Source of the DNA: Dentipellis sp. KUC8613
Lineage: Eukaryota; Basidiomycota; Agaricomycetes; Russulales; Hericiaceae
DNA length: 64,000 nucleotides
Assembly: GCA_002286715.1 (NCBI GenBank)
Contig: NSJX01000020.1
Coordinates: 413,857-477,856 of the forward strand
Direction: 5' to 3'
The notes beneath the pieces were generated by a model. That model was given only the letters and a program-made list of their open reading frames with translations. It was not told where the DNA came from and made no database searches. The position numbers were made by a program, and so were the translations under genes. This document shows positions 37,875-49,877 of this stretch, in pieces. Every line of letters starts with the position of its first letter. The stretch's first letter is position 1.

Positions 37875-38596
37875 ATGGCAGCTTGGTACGTCCGTATACC
37901 GCATGACGCGACTCTTTCGAGACGCTACTGTTCTAACTGCGCATCCTGCAGGGTCGACATATTCTCTCTCATCCTCGTGCGTCCATCGTTCACTTGTTCA
38001 TCTCCTCACGATGAGACTGAAATTTCACCCTTTCTCCAGACTACCTTCGTCTTTGTCGGCTCGATCCTAGGCGCAGTATACCTCGTCCGCAAGATCTCTG
38101 CCTACGTCACTCGCACAAAAGAATCGTACGTTCTTCATGTCGTTTCATTTGTCGTCTGACTGACACATTGGCGCGCAGGCTTAAGCAAAAAGGATGGACG
38201 ATTTCCGAAAAGGGCGTCTCGGTCAAGACGTCCGGGCGTATGAACCGCGAGGACTATCTTGACGCAACGCAACGGTATGTCACCCTTCTCCTGTTTCCTT
38301 TTCCTTCCTTGCCTCTTCCATCTACGTCCATCGTCGCCATGGGTTTGAATTGACGTCTTTCGCATAGTGGCCTCATAAAAGCGATGGGCGCTTCGCACCA
38401 CGGCGTTGACCACACCATCAGCGCCAGCAATTCACCCAATACCTCACCAGCTGCAACCTACAAAGCCCCTGCCCCAGTGCGCCGCGCCTCTGCATCAAGT
38501 GTGCACACGGCTGGTTCGGACAGTGGGAGCGGGAATGGGAATGGGAATGGGGAAAAGCATCGCGGGCTGTTCTCGAGAAAGGTGAAGCAGGGATGA
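37875..38596 (+). CDS. Small single-pass membrane protein, unknown family
   Basis: Five exons (37875-37885, 37952-37976, 38040-38125, 38179-38274, 38368-38596) give 148 residues. The first two exons are only 11 and 25 nt. One transmembrane segment lies near the N-terminus (VDIFSLILTTFVFVGSILGA), followed at once by basic residues (VRKISAYVTRTKE), which predicts a short outside or luminal N-terminus and a cytosolic tail. The middle (LKQKGWTISEKGVSVKT, REDYLDATQRGLIKAMGAS) looks conserved. The C-terminus is Ser-rich with a GNGNGNG run from a hexamer repeat at about 38530-38552, and ends in a basic FSRKVKQG. I do not recognise the family and infer only a small membrane-anchored protein. Confidence 0.75.
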
Positions 38597-39475
38597 CGGA
38601 CGGCCTCGAGTGGACATGCAGCCCTGTATGTCTCTGATCTAGGGTGCGGTAGTGGATGTGCGTACTAGGAGCGGCGGATGGAGGACGCGGATTTTCTTGG
38701 GCAGGTGCGCTGCACGGACACACATGACACTATTTATTATTTCATTTGTGAAGATTGTATACAGTAACAGGATACATGAAGATTCAGCTCGTTGCGTTGG
38801 ACGTCCGAGGGATCACTTATGTGCGCGCGTCGCCGTCTTCCGCTGAGAGAGTGGGACCACGACTCCGAGTCGGACGGGGCCTTGCAAGCACCGTCCGTGG
38901 CTGTGCTGAGTGCGAGGACTTGCTATGAGTATCGCAAGCTTCGTGGGCATTGTGTCCGACCCATTTATCGGAAACTGGCATATTTCGGAAACTCATTCCG
39001 AGTCCGAGGTTGTCCCTGCTGCGGGATATGCACTCAGACCGGCAGTATTCTCTTCCTGCAATCCGTTTAACGAATGCTCACGTTCGAAGTATCTTTGTCA
39101 GGACAAGGCTCTGGATTCAGGCAAGGTGCGGTGATTTGACAGAGCTAGTCAATCTCTCTACCCCGCCTCGTCTAATCGTTTGCGATAGACGCGTCCACTT
39201 CTAAGCTGTCATGCCTGGCGCACTCAGATTTCCTTGAGGGGCACCAAATCAGCAATGCTGACGCTTGTTCTGGTCAAACTCGGAGCGGAACATTACTATC
39301 TGACATGGCTGGGAGTCCCACTGACAGCACCGAATGCAAGTGACCTGGTTTAGCAGTGTGCCGAAAATACGATTCCCTGAGGGCGGTATGTACTGTCTTC
39401 CATGATAAAATCCGCAGCGGGATGCTTCGAGGCTACGCATCCTGCATCTACGCTCCCGCCAACATACGTCGCGAT
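38597..39475. other. Intergenic gap
   Basis: Region between the small membrane protein and the first Goodbye-domain gene. Its last 60 bp resemble the sequence just upstream of the other two Goodbye genes (GCTCCCRCCA followed about 50 bp later by the ATG). No gene seen. Confidence 0.5.
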
Positions 39476-40425
39476 ATGATATCCACCCAGCGCAGCCCTG
39501 TGGTCGCCCGCCATCCAACAGGCGAGGGCGTTCTGACAATCGATACTACCACTGTCCGACAGCCCATTGGCCCTCAGCAACAGCCAGCTATCGGGCGGTC
39601 GCCGACCGCTCGGTTCATAGCGATATGGAATGCAGCGATCAAGGACTACCAGGAAATCACGGACATCGAAATCGTCAAAATCGACATCGCGAAGCTCTCT
39701 CCCGAGCTTGCGGACAGGGGGCTTCTCACTGCGGACCGACTGTGGGAAATCATCGACGATGAGCAGAGCTACTATAGAGAATATCGGAGTAGAGGCCAGG
39801 ATTTGCGGAGGGCTTTGATGCCCGCGCTCTATCGGATTTGGGTCATCTCGAATCATGCAGCAGGCAAGAGCGTGAGCGATCCTTTCGTCTCACCAGTTGA
39901 CGAGGGACTGACATTTTCTGGCAGTCCTGGAGGCCAAGCGAAACTATTTTTATAGCTATAAAGCTCCTTTTCGATGTATATTTCGTTATCAATCATACAC
40001 GAGCACCACGCTTATTGAGACCATTCTTCTGCAGGCTGCCGGAAACGTCGGTGCTCGCTATGAAGCGATCATGGACGTGTTTTACCAGATCACCGGGTCG
40101 CTGGATAAATACACGAGCAATAGGGACGTCATCGACATCGTCACGGTCAGCCTGCAGAAAAGGCTGGTGGATATCCTCGCACAGGTGCTTCTCATCATAG
40201 GGATGCTCACCATGCGGAGGCCGAAAGGCAAATTGGGTATGTTCTCCGTTCCTATTTTATGTAAATGCGAAAATGCCTGAACATCATCCGATCGCTTTAG
40301 CACTTTTGGTTCTTTCACGGTTGCCGAACTATATTGACCCCGCGCAAGACGCATTGGAAAGACTTACTTACTTAACCAGGTATGATAACCTGACGGTGCG
40401 ACGGGACACTGTTATATTGCCATGA
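39476..40425 (+). CDS. Stand-alone Goodbye-domain protein A (STAND N-terminal type)
   Basis: Resembles the fungal STAND N-terminal Goodbye domain, an alpha-helical module usually placed in front of a NACHT ATPase and ankyrin or TPR repeats in NLR-like proteins. Four exons (39476-39871, 39925-39975, 40035-40236, 40301-40425; phases 0, 0, 1) give 257 residues. Matching blocks: FIAIWNAAIKDYQEIT, RLWEIIDDEQSYYREYRSRG, TIFIAIKLLFDAA, ARYEAIMDVFYQITGSLDKY and LQKRLVDILAQVLLIIGMLT. The end (DALERLTYLTRYDNLTVRRD) corresponds to the linker before NACHT in full-length STAND proteins, but a TGA closes the frame there. No NACHT motif follows. Two paralogues (41432 and 54954) share the exon plan, so the short form appears to be real. 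Assignment is from memory of the family pattern. Confidence 0.7.
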
Positions 40426-41431
40426 TACATCACCGGGAACCCACTACTAGGCAGGCTATAATATGACGTGCTGACTTATTTCTTGCCACATTCGTACTCG
40501 TACAATACGGCGGCTTCACAATACGCTTCTCTTGTCTGTCGCATCCGCGAAATTTAATGTCGTGATGGTAATCTGATTCTCTCAATAAAACTACATATCT
40601 TCGTGCAATGCTACAGAAGCTACCTGAGCAAACAAATAGACGTCCGGCGGCGATGCTGGTGGCTGTGCTCCATGAACTTGGTCACCCATGGACTTCACCG
40701 TCATGGTGTCTTGTCTGAAGATCTAAACGTTCTCTAACGTCAATTGCAATACCGCTGGGTCTGTATTGATGATACTAGGTACTGGCTTCTATTTTGCGAC
40801 TCAATCAGATAGAACCCGCGGAATGGTGGCTACCACGTCTTCACCAATGTCTTCTCGAGTCGCTCTGAAATTGCCGTGGAACTTCCTACATCGCAGTGCT
40901 ATTCGTGGATAAATGGCTTTTGTTATATCTTGGTAGGTTTATGACAATGCATAATGATGCATAAATAGGTTACCAGGGCCAGGAGGCAAGGTACGTGTTG
41001 ACGTCGGTGGTCTCCAAATTCTGCATCTCATTCAGCTGTCTGCAGCAGGCATGCCTAATTGAGATTTGGCCTACCTTACACGTGTAAATGCTAGCTTGCT
41101 TCATTTCCCACCATTCAAGGCGCAGCGGCAGCGCCATGCCTGTATAGGCCAATTTCCCTCCGAAAACATGACAATCCGATAAGGCTGAGGCTCATGCGGC
41201 ATACTTAGGTGCACAGTGAGCTTCTGTCGAGCGTTCATCTGACTATGTGACCCTATATAGCAGCTTCTCGAAATACACACAGACGCTTGGAACCGGTTCT
41301 GGCTGCGGACTGTCCTAACAGAGTACCCGGTGGACGCCCTGATAGTACTCGTACTCGTACTCAAGTGCCGCAAGGTTGGGCGTCTTTCTTCTGAGCTCCC
41401 ACCACTGCGAAATCTCCGTCGAACGATCCCC
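40426..41431. other. Gap between Goodbye genes A and B
   Basis: About 1 kb. The left half is AT-rich and has no gene. The right 200 bp resemble the promoter of Goodbye gene C. A short CTCGTACTCGTACTC microsatellite lies near 41346. No NACHT, ankyrin or other coding motif is present that could extend gene A. Confidence 0.55.
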
Positions 41432-42363
41432 ATGATCGCGAACCATCTAGAGAATCAAGGCTCTTCGATGGGCGAGGACACTCCCGTCCGACAGCCTACC
41501 CCCAAGCAGACGCCGATCGTTCTACAGCCGAGCACTCGACTCACGGCGATTTGGGACGCCGCGATCAAGAGCTACCAGGATGTTACGAAGATCGACATCG
41601 CGGAGGTCTCTTCTGCCGTTGCGGGAAATGGAAGACTCACTGCGGTTAGGCTCTGGGAGAGCATCGACGACGAGCAGAGCAAGTTCAAGGAATATCGCAA
41701 CAGGGGCACGCAAATGCACCAGATTCTGATGCCTCTGCTCGATCATATCGAAATCATATCAAAACGCACCGCAGGCAAGACCGTGAGTGGTTCTCCTTGA
41801 GCGAAGTATCCGATGTCGGGCTGACCATGTTTCTAAGTCTTGGAAGCCATGTGAAACTGTGTTCATAGCTATAAAGCTCCTTTTTGACGTATACCCAATT
41901 TGTGTCAAACTTTCATGCACATGCAGCTCATTCGGCATATTTCGTTTGCAGGCAACCGGTAGTCATGCCGGCCCCTTTTACGAGAATATCATAGGGGTCT
42001 TTCAGAGGCTTGGTTCCTGTGTGGACATGTGTAATCGTGTCTGCTGGGACTTCGTCAATCAAACCGAGACTATAACGTCGGGTCTACGGAAAAGGCTCGC
42101 CGATGTACTTGGACAAGTTCTTGTAATCATAGGAATGCTCACCGTCACCAAACAGAAGCAGAAGGCCACATTCGGTGCGTTCTCTACGTCCACTGGTACA
42201 ACGTGCATGAAAAAATCTGAGTATCAAAACTTCAGTACAATCTTTTATTTCTCATTTCTCGAAGCGGCGTGTCGATCTGAATCCCGTGAGCGATGCACTA
42301 GAAAGGCTTGTTTACTTGACCAAGTTTGACAACTTGGTGATCCGGCGGGACACGAAGATATGA
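41432..42363 (+). CDS. Stand-alone Goodbye-domain protein B (STAND N-terminal type)
   Basis: Paralogue of gene A with the same four-exon plan and phases (41432-41782, 41838-41888, 41952-42174, 42236-42363), 250 residues. Conserved blocks: RLTAIWDAAIKSYQDVTKID, RLWESIDDEQSKFKEYRNRG, the 51-nt exon ending AIKLLFD, IIGVFQRLGSCVDMC, GLRKRLADVLGQVLVIIGML and the terminal ALERLVYLTKFDNLVIRRD. As in gene A, it ends where the NACHT linker would start. A and B lie in tandem, about 1 kb apart. All splice sites are GT-AG and no lesion is visible. Confidence 0.7.
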
Positions 42364-42652
42364 TGATGAGGAATCTATTCAATTAGACCGGTTTATTTCT
42401 TGCTTGATCCATGGTATACTCGAGTACGGTACGAGTACCTTACCTGATATTCTTTGTACGTCGCATCCTCGAAGTTGAGCACCGTCACTCATAGCTTTTT
42501 GATTGAGAATCCTATCAGATTCGGTCGGACATTTCAGTCAAGTGATACAATGATACGAGCAATTACAGGAGGATATACAAAATTTGACATCAATCAGTCG
42601 TGGAGTCCGTCCGATACTCGTAAATGTTCGTCAAAGTCCAGCGGACACTGTC

Positions 42653-44356
42653 TCAAAGCGCAGCTGCACCGAGAAGGAAAGCGGCGACGGCGACAAGCGA
42701 CAAGCGCCACCGCTCCGCACCAACGAGTCGAGCGGACGCCGCGTTCGAGTTGCCGCCAAGGACGCCGCCCTGCTCGCCAAAGGAAATATTCTGCGGCACG
42801 GATGAGTTGACGCACTGCCCGGAAGAGATGTTCAGATTGAACAAGTCTGCGTGGTGGCATCGTTAGGTCATGCGAGCTATGCATTATGCGAGAGGGACAG
42901 AAGACGTACCGTCGGCGGTGCGGTAGAAAAAGTAGGTGCTGTTGGTGAGGTTCTGGAAGTTGGACGTGCTGAATGGGATCTTGTCGTCTAGATCGGTCGC
43001 GGAGGTGTTGCGGATGAAGATGCAGGCGAGTTGGTTCGGGAAGGTCTGTGCGATCTGCGGGTAGGCGGAGAGGAGCGTCGAGGAAGACGTGTCGCCGACG
43101 AGAACTGAAGCACGGACGACGAGGGCCAGCGTTCAATGTAAGCGCTAAGAACAAAGAATAAGTAGAGAAACGCACCGAACTTTCGTTGCGGGAACGACTG
43201 GAAAAGCTTCACGAGGCTGTTCTGGCGCGCCTCGAGAATCTGGCTCGGCTGGCTGATATTGATCGGGCGCATCTCGAGGCTGCCGATGGGGAAGTTTGCA
43301 AAGAGATAATCGACGTAGGTGCGAGTGAGCTCGACGGGTGTTGTAGTATCGTAGTGGAACGACGCGTTCGGGAGCGTCGCGAGCCAGTGCGCGTAAAGCT
43401 CGGGGATGCCAGGCACGTTCACGTACGGGTTCACGAAAGAGTTGTTGAGGCCCTCGTTCGGGACATAGACCTTCGTGATACGCATGACGTCGTCGATGTC
43501 GGACACAACGGAGATGCCGGTCGGGGGCACGAGGATCGAGGTCCCGTTTCCGGGGCCTACGGGCACATCAGCGACAAATAGTCTTGGGCAGAGGGCGGGG
43601 AATACCTGTCACATTCTGAATACCGGTCTGCACGACCTGCGCGCCGTGGTCCGCTGCGTCCTTCGGGATGCCATCTACGACAACGAACTGGTCGATCTCG
43701 CCGGCCTCGTCTGCGGAAGCGAGCGTCACGGGTGGGTTGGTCGCCATGGATCCATTCACGAGAACCACGCCAGTGAGATTCGCTTGAGAGACTGGGATGG
43801 ATGCGAGGTCCTGCGTGCGGTTCTGCAAAAGCTGCTGCTGGGTCGAGTTGAGGTTGTTCGTCGATAGCCCGTCGATAAGCTTGTCGAGGTCCGAGGTCGA
43901 CACGTTTGGCAACTTGTACGCCATGCCGTAGAAACGCACGTTCCATCTGACCGCGAATGAGCAGTTATACGGACAGACGGGCTAGCGACAAGACGTACCC
44001 GCCATCCGTCAGATTCGAGTACGACGGGATGAGTAGTGCTGAGGTCGAGACATTCGACAAGTCGGAACTGTTGTCAATGTGCAGCGACTTTTCGATGTCG
44101 CTCAGACTCGGCCAAGAGCCCAAGACGGCTGGGAGTAATAACGTCACTTCTGTCAATAATAAACGAAACATAGGGACTACGCACTGGGCAGCGCAGACGC
44201 GGCGGCTCCTGTCACGCTTGAGAATATCGACTCTATGCCCGACGCAATTTGGGGCGCTGGGGCAGGCGCAGGTGCGGGTGCAGGTGCAGGAGAGGCACAG
44301 ACAATTACCGCACCGGCCAAGAAAGACGCAACACTAAAAGTCGAAATGCACGGCAT
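42653..44356 (-). CDS. Secreted App1-like (DUF2183) phosphatase, probably GPI-anchored
   Basis: HAD-like phosphatase domain of the App1 phosphatidate phosphatase type. Six exons (minus: 44356-44185, 44149-43999, 43946-43606, 43556-43176, 43104-42910, 42846-42653) give 477 residues. A signal peptide (STFSVASFLAGAVIVCASP) is followed by a Pro-Ala run (PAPAPAPAPAP) encoded by a GC-rich hexamer repeat. The domain shows VPPTGISVVSDIDDVMRITK (the DxDx nucleophile motif, with Val where App1 has Thr), YAHWLATLPNASFHYDTTTP, NFPIGSLEMRPINIS, LFQSFPQRKFVLVGDTSSST and LACIFIRNTSATD. The tail is Ser/Gly-rich with a terminal hydrophobic stretch (LSLVAVAAFLLGAAAL), as for GPI anchoring. Yeast App1 is intracellular, so this secreted form probably acts on extracellular or wall substrates (inference). 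Confidence 0.88.
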
Positions 44357-44785
44357 GGGTGAAGCGGATTTTGGGCTTGGCCGGTCTGGAGAAGCTTGCG
44401 GCTTGGAAGACGCTGTAGCTGTATTATATTCGCTGTGTCAGTGGCAATGATGTGCTTGGCAGACGTACGTCGTTGTGGAGTTGTTCTCCTCAGCTCTCCT
44501 CTATCCTCGTTGGATGATGTCACGCATCCTCGTCACTCCTCTGCTCACCACGTCGTTACCATGGGTAATCAGAGCAGAAACACTCTGCTGGCGAGGTTCC
44601 GAAGTCGGACATTTTTCGGGGAGGGGTGAAGCAGGAAAGGGATGGCGCTTGAGGTCACCATGACGGTTCCGTGCTGGTTCCGTCAAGACACTTGACGCGT
44701 GTCCTCGTTCACTTTGACCACGACGACTCTCGCACAAACTCTCTACGTTTCTGCACAATCTTCAACGGAAAACACACTCTTAGCA
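44357..44785. other. Divergent promoter region
   Basis: Between the App1-like gene (minus) and the DUF6535 gene (plus). No gene or clear TATA box seen. Confidence 0.5.
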
Positions 44786-47700
44786 ATGGCTTTCAGTAAG
44801 TTCCACCTTCTATCTGAGCACGTTTGCCTGCTGACGATCTATACAAATCAGTGGCCGAAGTCGACAATATTGATAACGGATCCCCGCTAGAGGGATCTAT
44901 CCCGATCGTCCCAAACGATGCTCCCGTCGGTGTTGATATGTCCACAGGTCAGCCCGAATCATCCATTTGAGACCTGTCGCTGACCTCTCGAAGCGAGCAA
45001 TGGTCGCGATACGGAGCGGGATCACTTGTCTACGGTTTCTTCGCCCTCATCGATCCACCTTACCTCATCTGCGAGTAAGGTCATGGCACCTTCAAGTATG
45101 TATCTGCATTTGTGTGTACCCCTCTATCTGACGCAGTCCTTTCCCAGATACCAATGTTGATAATGTCGTTGTCGATGGTGTGTCCTGCCCTGTGAACAGG
45201 ATCAACAATGCAGGTGACACAGCCCCCGGCTCGGGCAGTGATCATATGCCAACGGGGTCGCCAGGTAGTCTCTCTGATGCAGCTTCACAATTGCTCGGAC
45301 ACAGTGCAGAGTCAGGCAATGGAGTAGATGCCGAAAGCAACAATGACAAGTCTCTTGGCCCCAACGAGCCTGCAGCTGAGCATCGCCTTCCCTCAGGTCA
45401 GAAGCAGAAAAACAGGAAGATGTTCGGTGTATCACACAAGAAGCAGGACACTCGTATGTCACCTTTTCTTGTAACTTTGATCCTGCTGAATCCTTGCAGA
45501 GTATCTAAATCCAGATGACTATGAGAAGAAGTATGCTATGGATGAAGATGGCAAATGCCTGGAGCCGAATGCTCGGGTATGGAAGGTGTATCTTGATGAA
45601 GCCAAGGTGATGGATGATGACATGGTGGAAGCATGGAAGGACACCATTGATGTCCTCCTTGTCTTTGTATGTTCATGTTCATCTTCAGTTGATGTGACCC
45701 TCTAACATTTCCTGGGTAATCTTTACAGGCTGGTCTCTTTTCTGCAGTGGTCACCACTTTTGTGGTTCAAAGCTCTCAGTCTCTTCAACCAGACTACTCT
45801 CAGATCTCTGCCATGCTCCTCACTGAACTAGTTGGCCTTCAGAGGGCCATGGCTGATGGTGTCTCTCCATCTGTGGTTTCTGTGTCTCAACAGAATGCTA
45901 CCTCTGGCTTTCAAGTTGCTGCATCTGACCAATGGGTCAATAGGCTTTGGTTCATTAGCTTGTCATTTAGCTTGGCTACAGCATTGATATCTGTCTTGGT
46001 GAAACAATGGCTACAATATTATGTCTCCACTGTCTCTGGGACTAGTCAAGAGAAGGCTCATATCAGGCACTTCAGATATATTGGTCTTGAGAAGTGGCAT
46101 GTGTCTGAGATTGTGGGGTTCTTGCCCATCTTCATGCATATTGCTCTGCTGCTGTTCTTTATTGGACTTGTGCTATTCTTGGTGCCATTGGATACAGTCA
46201 CTGCAAGTGTGACAGGAATACTAGCAGCATTGCTATATGTAATTTATATTGGTGCAAATGCTCTGCCTGTAGCTTTTATAGAGTGCTCATACAAGACACC
46301 AATATCAGAGCTCATTTATAAGATAAAGCAACTAGTCTTATATGTCTTCACCAATTCTGAGATTATATTCCAATCTCAAAAAGATCTGGAAAGTTCTGCT
46401 GTAAAGAACAATGAAAGAGATCTAGATATGCAGTTGCCAGTTTGGTTGTATAGATTCTCAACAAATGCAACAGTGGCTAATATTATTCTCCAAGCACTAT
46501 CAAGTGTAAACCTCCATTGGCATAAACTGGAGCTTCTTGAGGGTATGGACATTTTAAAATCATTTGAGAAGTGCTGTCTATCATATATAGACAATAACAA
46601 CATTAGTAATCAGGAGATAATCAATTATAAATGGGCTGCAATGGTTCTCTCTATTGCTAACAAAAGGATCAAATATGATTCAAACATAATTTTTCCAATT
46701 GATGCCAAGCACCCAGTTCTGGATTCACCAATGTTTGGTATTTATTCAGATGTAAAAGACTTTGAGTCTGATTGTAACACATTGGTGTCAGTACTTAAAG
46801 ACCAACCACAACAGCTAATGGTTGCAATTGAATTTGAATTTGCATTTTCCTGGGCTCATCACAAACACGACCAGTCTGATCCCAAAGATTGGCCTATAAG
46901 AACATTGATCAAAATATGGTTGAATTATGAGCCATGGTCTTCCTTAACCCATGACAATGAACATGATAAAGACCTTTCTTATATTCTTGCAGAGATCATT
47001 GTTTCAAAAATTTTACAGATGACCAATGAGCCCATCCCAGTTTATCAGCCTACCCAGATACCTTTGATACTAAAATATTGTTTAGAGACACCTCACTTTG
47101 ATTTGATCAAAGATTGTAATCAAGATCAGCAGGAGAACCTATTTCATCATATTCATAACAGATTTCATTTCACAAATATGAAATTTGACAATGATCCAAG
47201 ACTTTCTGAACTAGCCAAGTCATTGATCTTCTTCATTGAATCCTCTGAGAATCTACTTGAAATGTTAACAATGTATTCTACATACTGTGTCTTTTACTCA
47301 TTTGCTAAGATATGTGACAATGTCAAAACAGTCAATGAAATAACATCACATTGTGTAAAAAACTGGATTAATTGGGCAGATAATGTAATGAGACATAAAC
47401 AAGGCAGAGAAAACTTTGAGCTCATATTTAGCTATACTTGTACTATAACAGCAAGGCTTCTTGCTCAGGGCTCTACAATGATTGATCTCTTTCATTTTGC
47501 AGAAAGAACCAATGAAATGTATCACTTGCATCTAAGTCAGAAACTACTAATAGATAAATCTCTGCATGTTGCACTTTCTGACATCTGGATAAGTCTATAT
47601 CAGTCTATCATTGAGAACAAAACATCTTCACTAAATGCAATCACCTATATAAGCAGTCAATCTAATTTGAGTATGCTTCTGATCACTTTTGCTCATCCTG

Positions 47701-48338
47701 AATGTAGGAGACCTCAGGAGGCATGGATCACCATTTTGAGATCATTATATATATCAAAAAAGCATCAATCAATTGACAAGAGTGTATGGGTGCTATTCAT
47801 AGCTCAGATATCAGAACAAATTCATGAAATGGCATGCCCATCAATTTCTGCATATTATACTTGTGTCTGTATACAGAGAATCTCAAATGAATTAGATGTA
47901 GCTGCAAACAATGTAATAGACCCACAAAAATATCTAGATTCAAATCTATATAATACCCTCAGCACACATCAACTTACAGTGCAGTAAGCTATTTGTCATA
48001 TTCTTACAAATTGTTGTCACTAACTGACATCAAAATTTTAACATTTTCAGACTGGAAGCTTTTTTGCAATTGAGAAAAGAAAACCCATTGGCAATATCTG
48101 TATGTGCATACTTTTTCTTTTATCACATTCATTTGCTTACAATCTATTTAAGGAATTGGGTCCAATAGACAATCTACTCAAAGACATTCATGTTCAATCT
48201 CAACCTGCTACATCTCTTGAAACAGACTGCTCCAGAAAATTGAGTTGGCTTAAACTTGCTACTTGGCATACACAGAATAAATGCAATGAAGCTGATGAGG
48301 AAGCAGGTAAGGAAAGAGAAGGGTCTGGACATATATAA
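44786..48338 (+). CDS. DUF6535 multipass membrane protein
   Basis: Family of unknown function, common in multiple copies in Agaricomycetes. Eight exons (44786-44795, 44852-44947, 44994-45095, 45148-45453, 45500-45666, 45729-47983, 48051-48099, 48153-48338) give 1056 residues. The N-terminal 170 or so residues are Ser/Asp/Asn-rich and variable. DUF6535 then begins (VWKVYLDEAKVMDDDMVEAW, DVLLVFAGLFSAVVTTFVVQ) with about four membrane segments (LWFISLSFSLATALISVLVK, IALLLFFIGLVLFLVPL). About 750 residues of helical sequence follow, then a conserved end (ELGPIDNLLKDI, LSWLKLATWH). From about 45576 the DNA is AT-rich and practically free of CpG, unlike its first four exons and its neighbours. The reading frame is intact. 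A second member is at 61997..64000. Confidence 0.85.
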
Positions 48339-48644
48339 CTAGTACAACTGCTGCTTGATTTTGCTGTTTGGGTAATCCTAATATTCTATACTTTTTTTTA
48401 CTGTATCTATTGTATCAACAAACCTGATGTTAGTGGAACACAATACCGTGTACAATTGACAGTGACAGTGTGAAGGTGCAGGCATGTCCAAACTAAAGGC
48501 TTGCACTCAGATCAAAATAGGAAACCACGAGTTCAAATGTCGCGGGGAGGCGAGCGCCTGACTGTACTTCAAACCATCCTTGATGTGAGCACGCTAGATC
48601 TCTCGTATGCAACCCACCTAACAACCTAAAAACGACAAGAGACT
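48339..48644. other. Intergenic gap
   Basis: Transition from the CpG-poor DUF6535 gene to normal composition; CpG reappears from about 48447. No gene seen. Confidence 0.5.
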
Positions 48645-49877
48645 ATGTCGATAACACTCGCAGCAGAACAGCAAGTCGCGATTGCCGCCGTCCGGCGCGC
48701 CTGCGCGCTCACTACCACCGTCTTCAACAAGCTCGTTAAAGGCGAGACGCTCGTCAAGGGCGACAAAAGCCCTGTCACCGGTGCGCCCACCATTCTTTCT
48801 TGATCACACCCACACTGACCTCCAAGGACCTTGTAGTGGGCGACTTCTCTGCACAAGCAGTCATCAACACGATCCTGGGGCACGCGTTCCCATCGGACCC
48901 CATCGTCGGCGAAGAGGATGCAGCGGACCTGCGCACGAACCCAACGCTACGTTCACGTGTCGTCGCACTCGCAAACGAGGCACTCGAGGCGGAACTTGGG
49001 CATGGTGAGATGGCGGAGTGGGGGCTGGGAGCGCGACGCAGCGAGGACGAGCTTCTCGCTGCGATAGACAGGGGGAACTACGCCGGTGGCCGGCAGGGTC
49101 GTACGTCCTATCATTCTTCACTCGTACTCACCCTTTCTCATCGTATCACTCTCGCGTTTCGCCAATATTCACGCGTGCAGGGATGTGGACGCTCGATCCG
49201 ATCGATGGCACAAAGGGCTTTCTTCGCGGAGAGCAGTACGCCGTCTGCCTCGCGCTTCTCATCGACGCACGCGTGCAGCTCGGGGTGATCGGATGCCCCA
49301 ACCTCCCGCAGGACCCGTCCGACCCCTCCAGCGCGCGGGGATGCCTCTTCCTTGCGGTGCGCGGACAGGGCGCAAAACAGCTCTCGCTCTCCGGCGCATT
49401 GCCCGCCCCGCTGCGCATGCCGAATCTGAGGCCGGAGGACGTGCAGCTGCTCGAGTCGGTCGAGAAGGCACATGCGGCATTGGATGTAAATGCGCGTGTC
49501 GCGAAGGTGTTGGGTGTCACGAAGGAGCCCATAAGGATGGATTCGCAAGCGAAGTACTGTGCGCTCGCGCGAGGAGAGGGCGGCGTGTATCTGAGGCTGC
49601 CGACGGGCGTTGGGTATAAGGAAAAGATCTGGGTACGTCCTCCCTTCTCTCACCATCTTATCACTGTGCTGAGAACATGCCTCAGGACCATGCGCCGGGT
49701 TCACTGCTTATCGAGGAGGCTGGTGGTGTGGTGTCAGACTCACGCGGACAGCCACTCGACTTCGGCCTGGGCAGGACGCTAGGAGAAAACTTTGGCGTCG
49801 TCGCGGCCGGTAAAGAGGTGCACTCGAAGGTGCTCGACGCGATACGACAGGTCAAGGAGGCCGAGGCTCAGCAGTGA
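48645..49877 (+). CDS. MET22: 3'(2'),5'-bisphosphate nucleotidase (Hal2/Met22/BPNT1)
   Basis: Lithium-sensitive, magnesium-dependent phosphatase that turns the sulfate-assimilation by-product PAP into AMP (and acts on PAPS). Four exons (48645-48780, 48837-49100, 49181-49632, 49686-49877) give 347 residues. Inositol-monophosphatase-fold signatures: KGDKSPVT, DPIVGEEDAADL (metal-binding EE/D), WTLDPIDGTKGFLRGEQY (DxxDGT) and WDHAPGSLLIEEAGG (WDxAxG). The alternative donor at 49100 (GTACGT) gives GRMWTLDPIDGT, closer to the family than the other possible site four bases earlier. Length matches yeast Met22. No targeting signal; expected in the cytosol. Confidence 0.95.

Noticed and set aside
40426..41431. 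A NACHT or ankyrin continuation of Goodbye gene A
   Set aside because: No Walker A-like motif or repeat pattern in any frame downstream before gene B begins.
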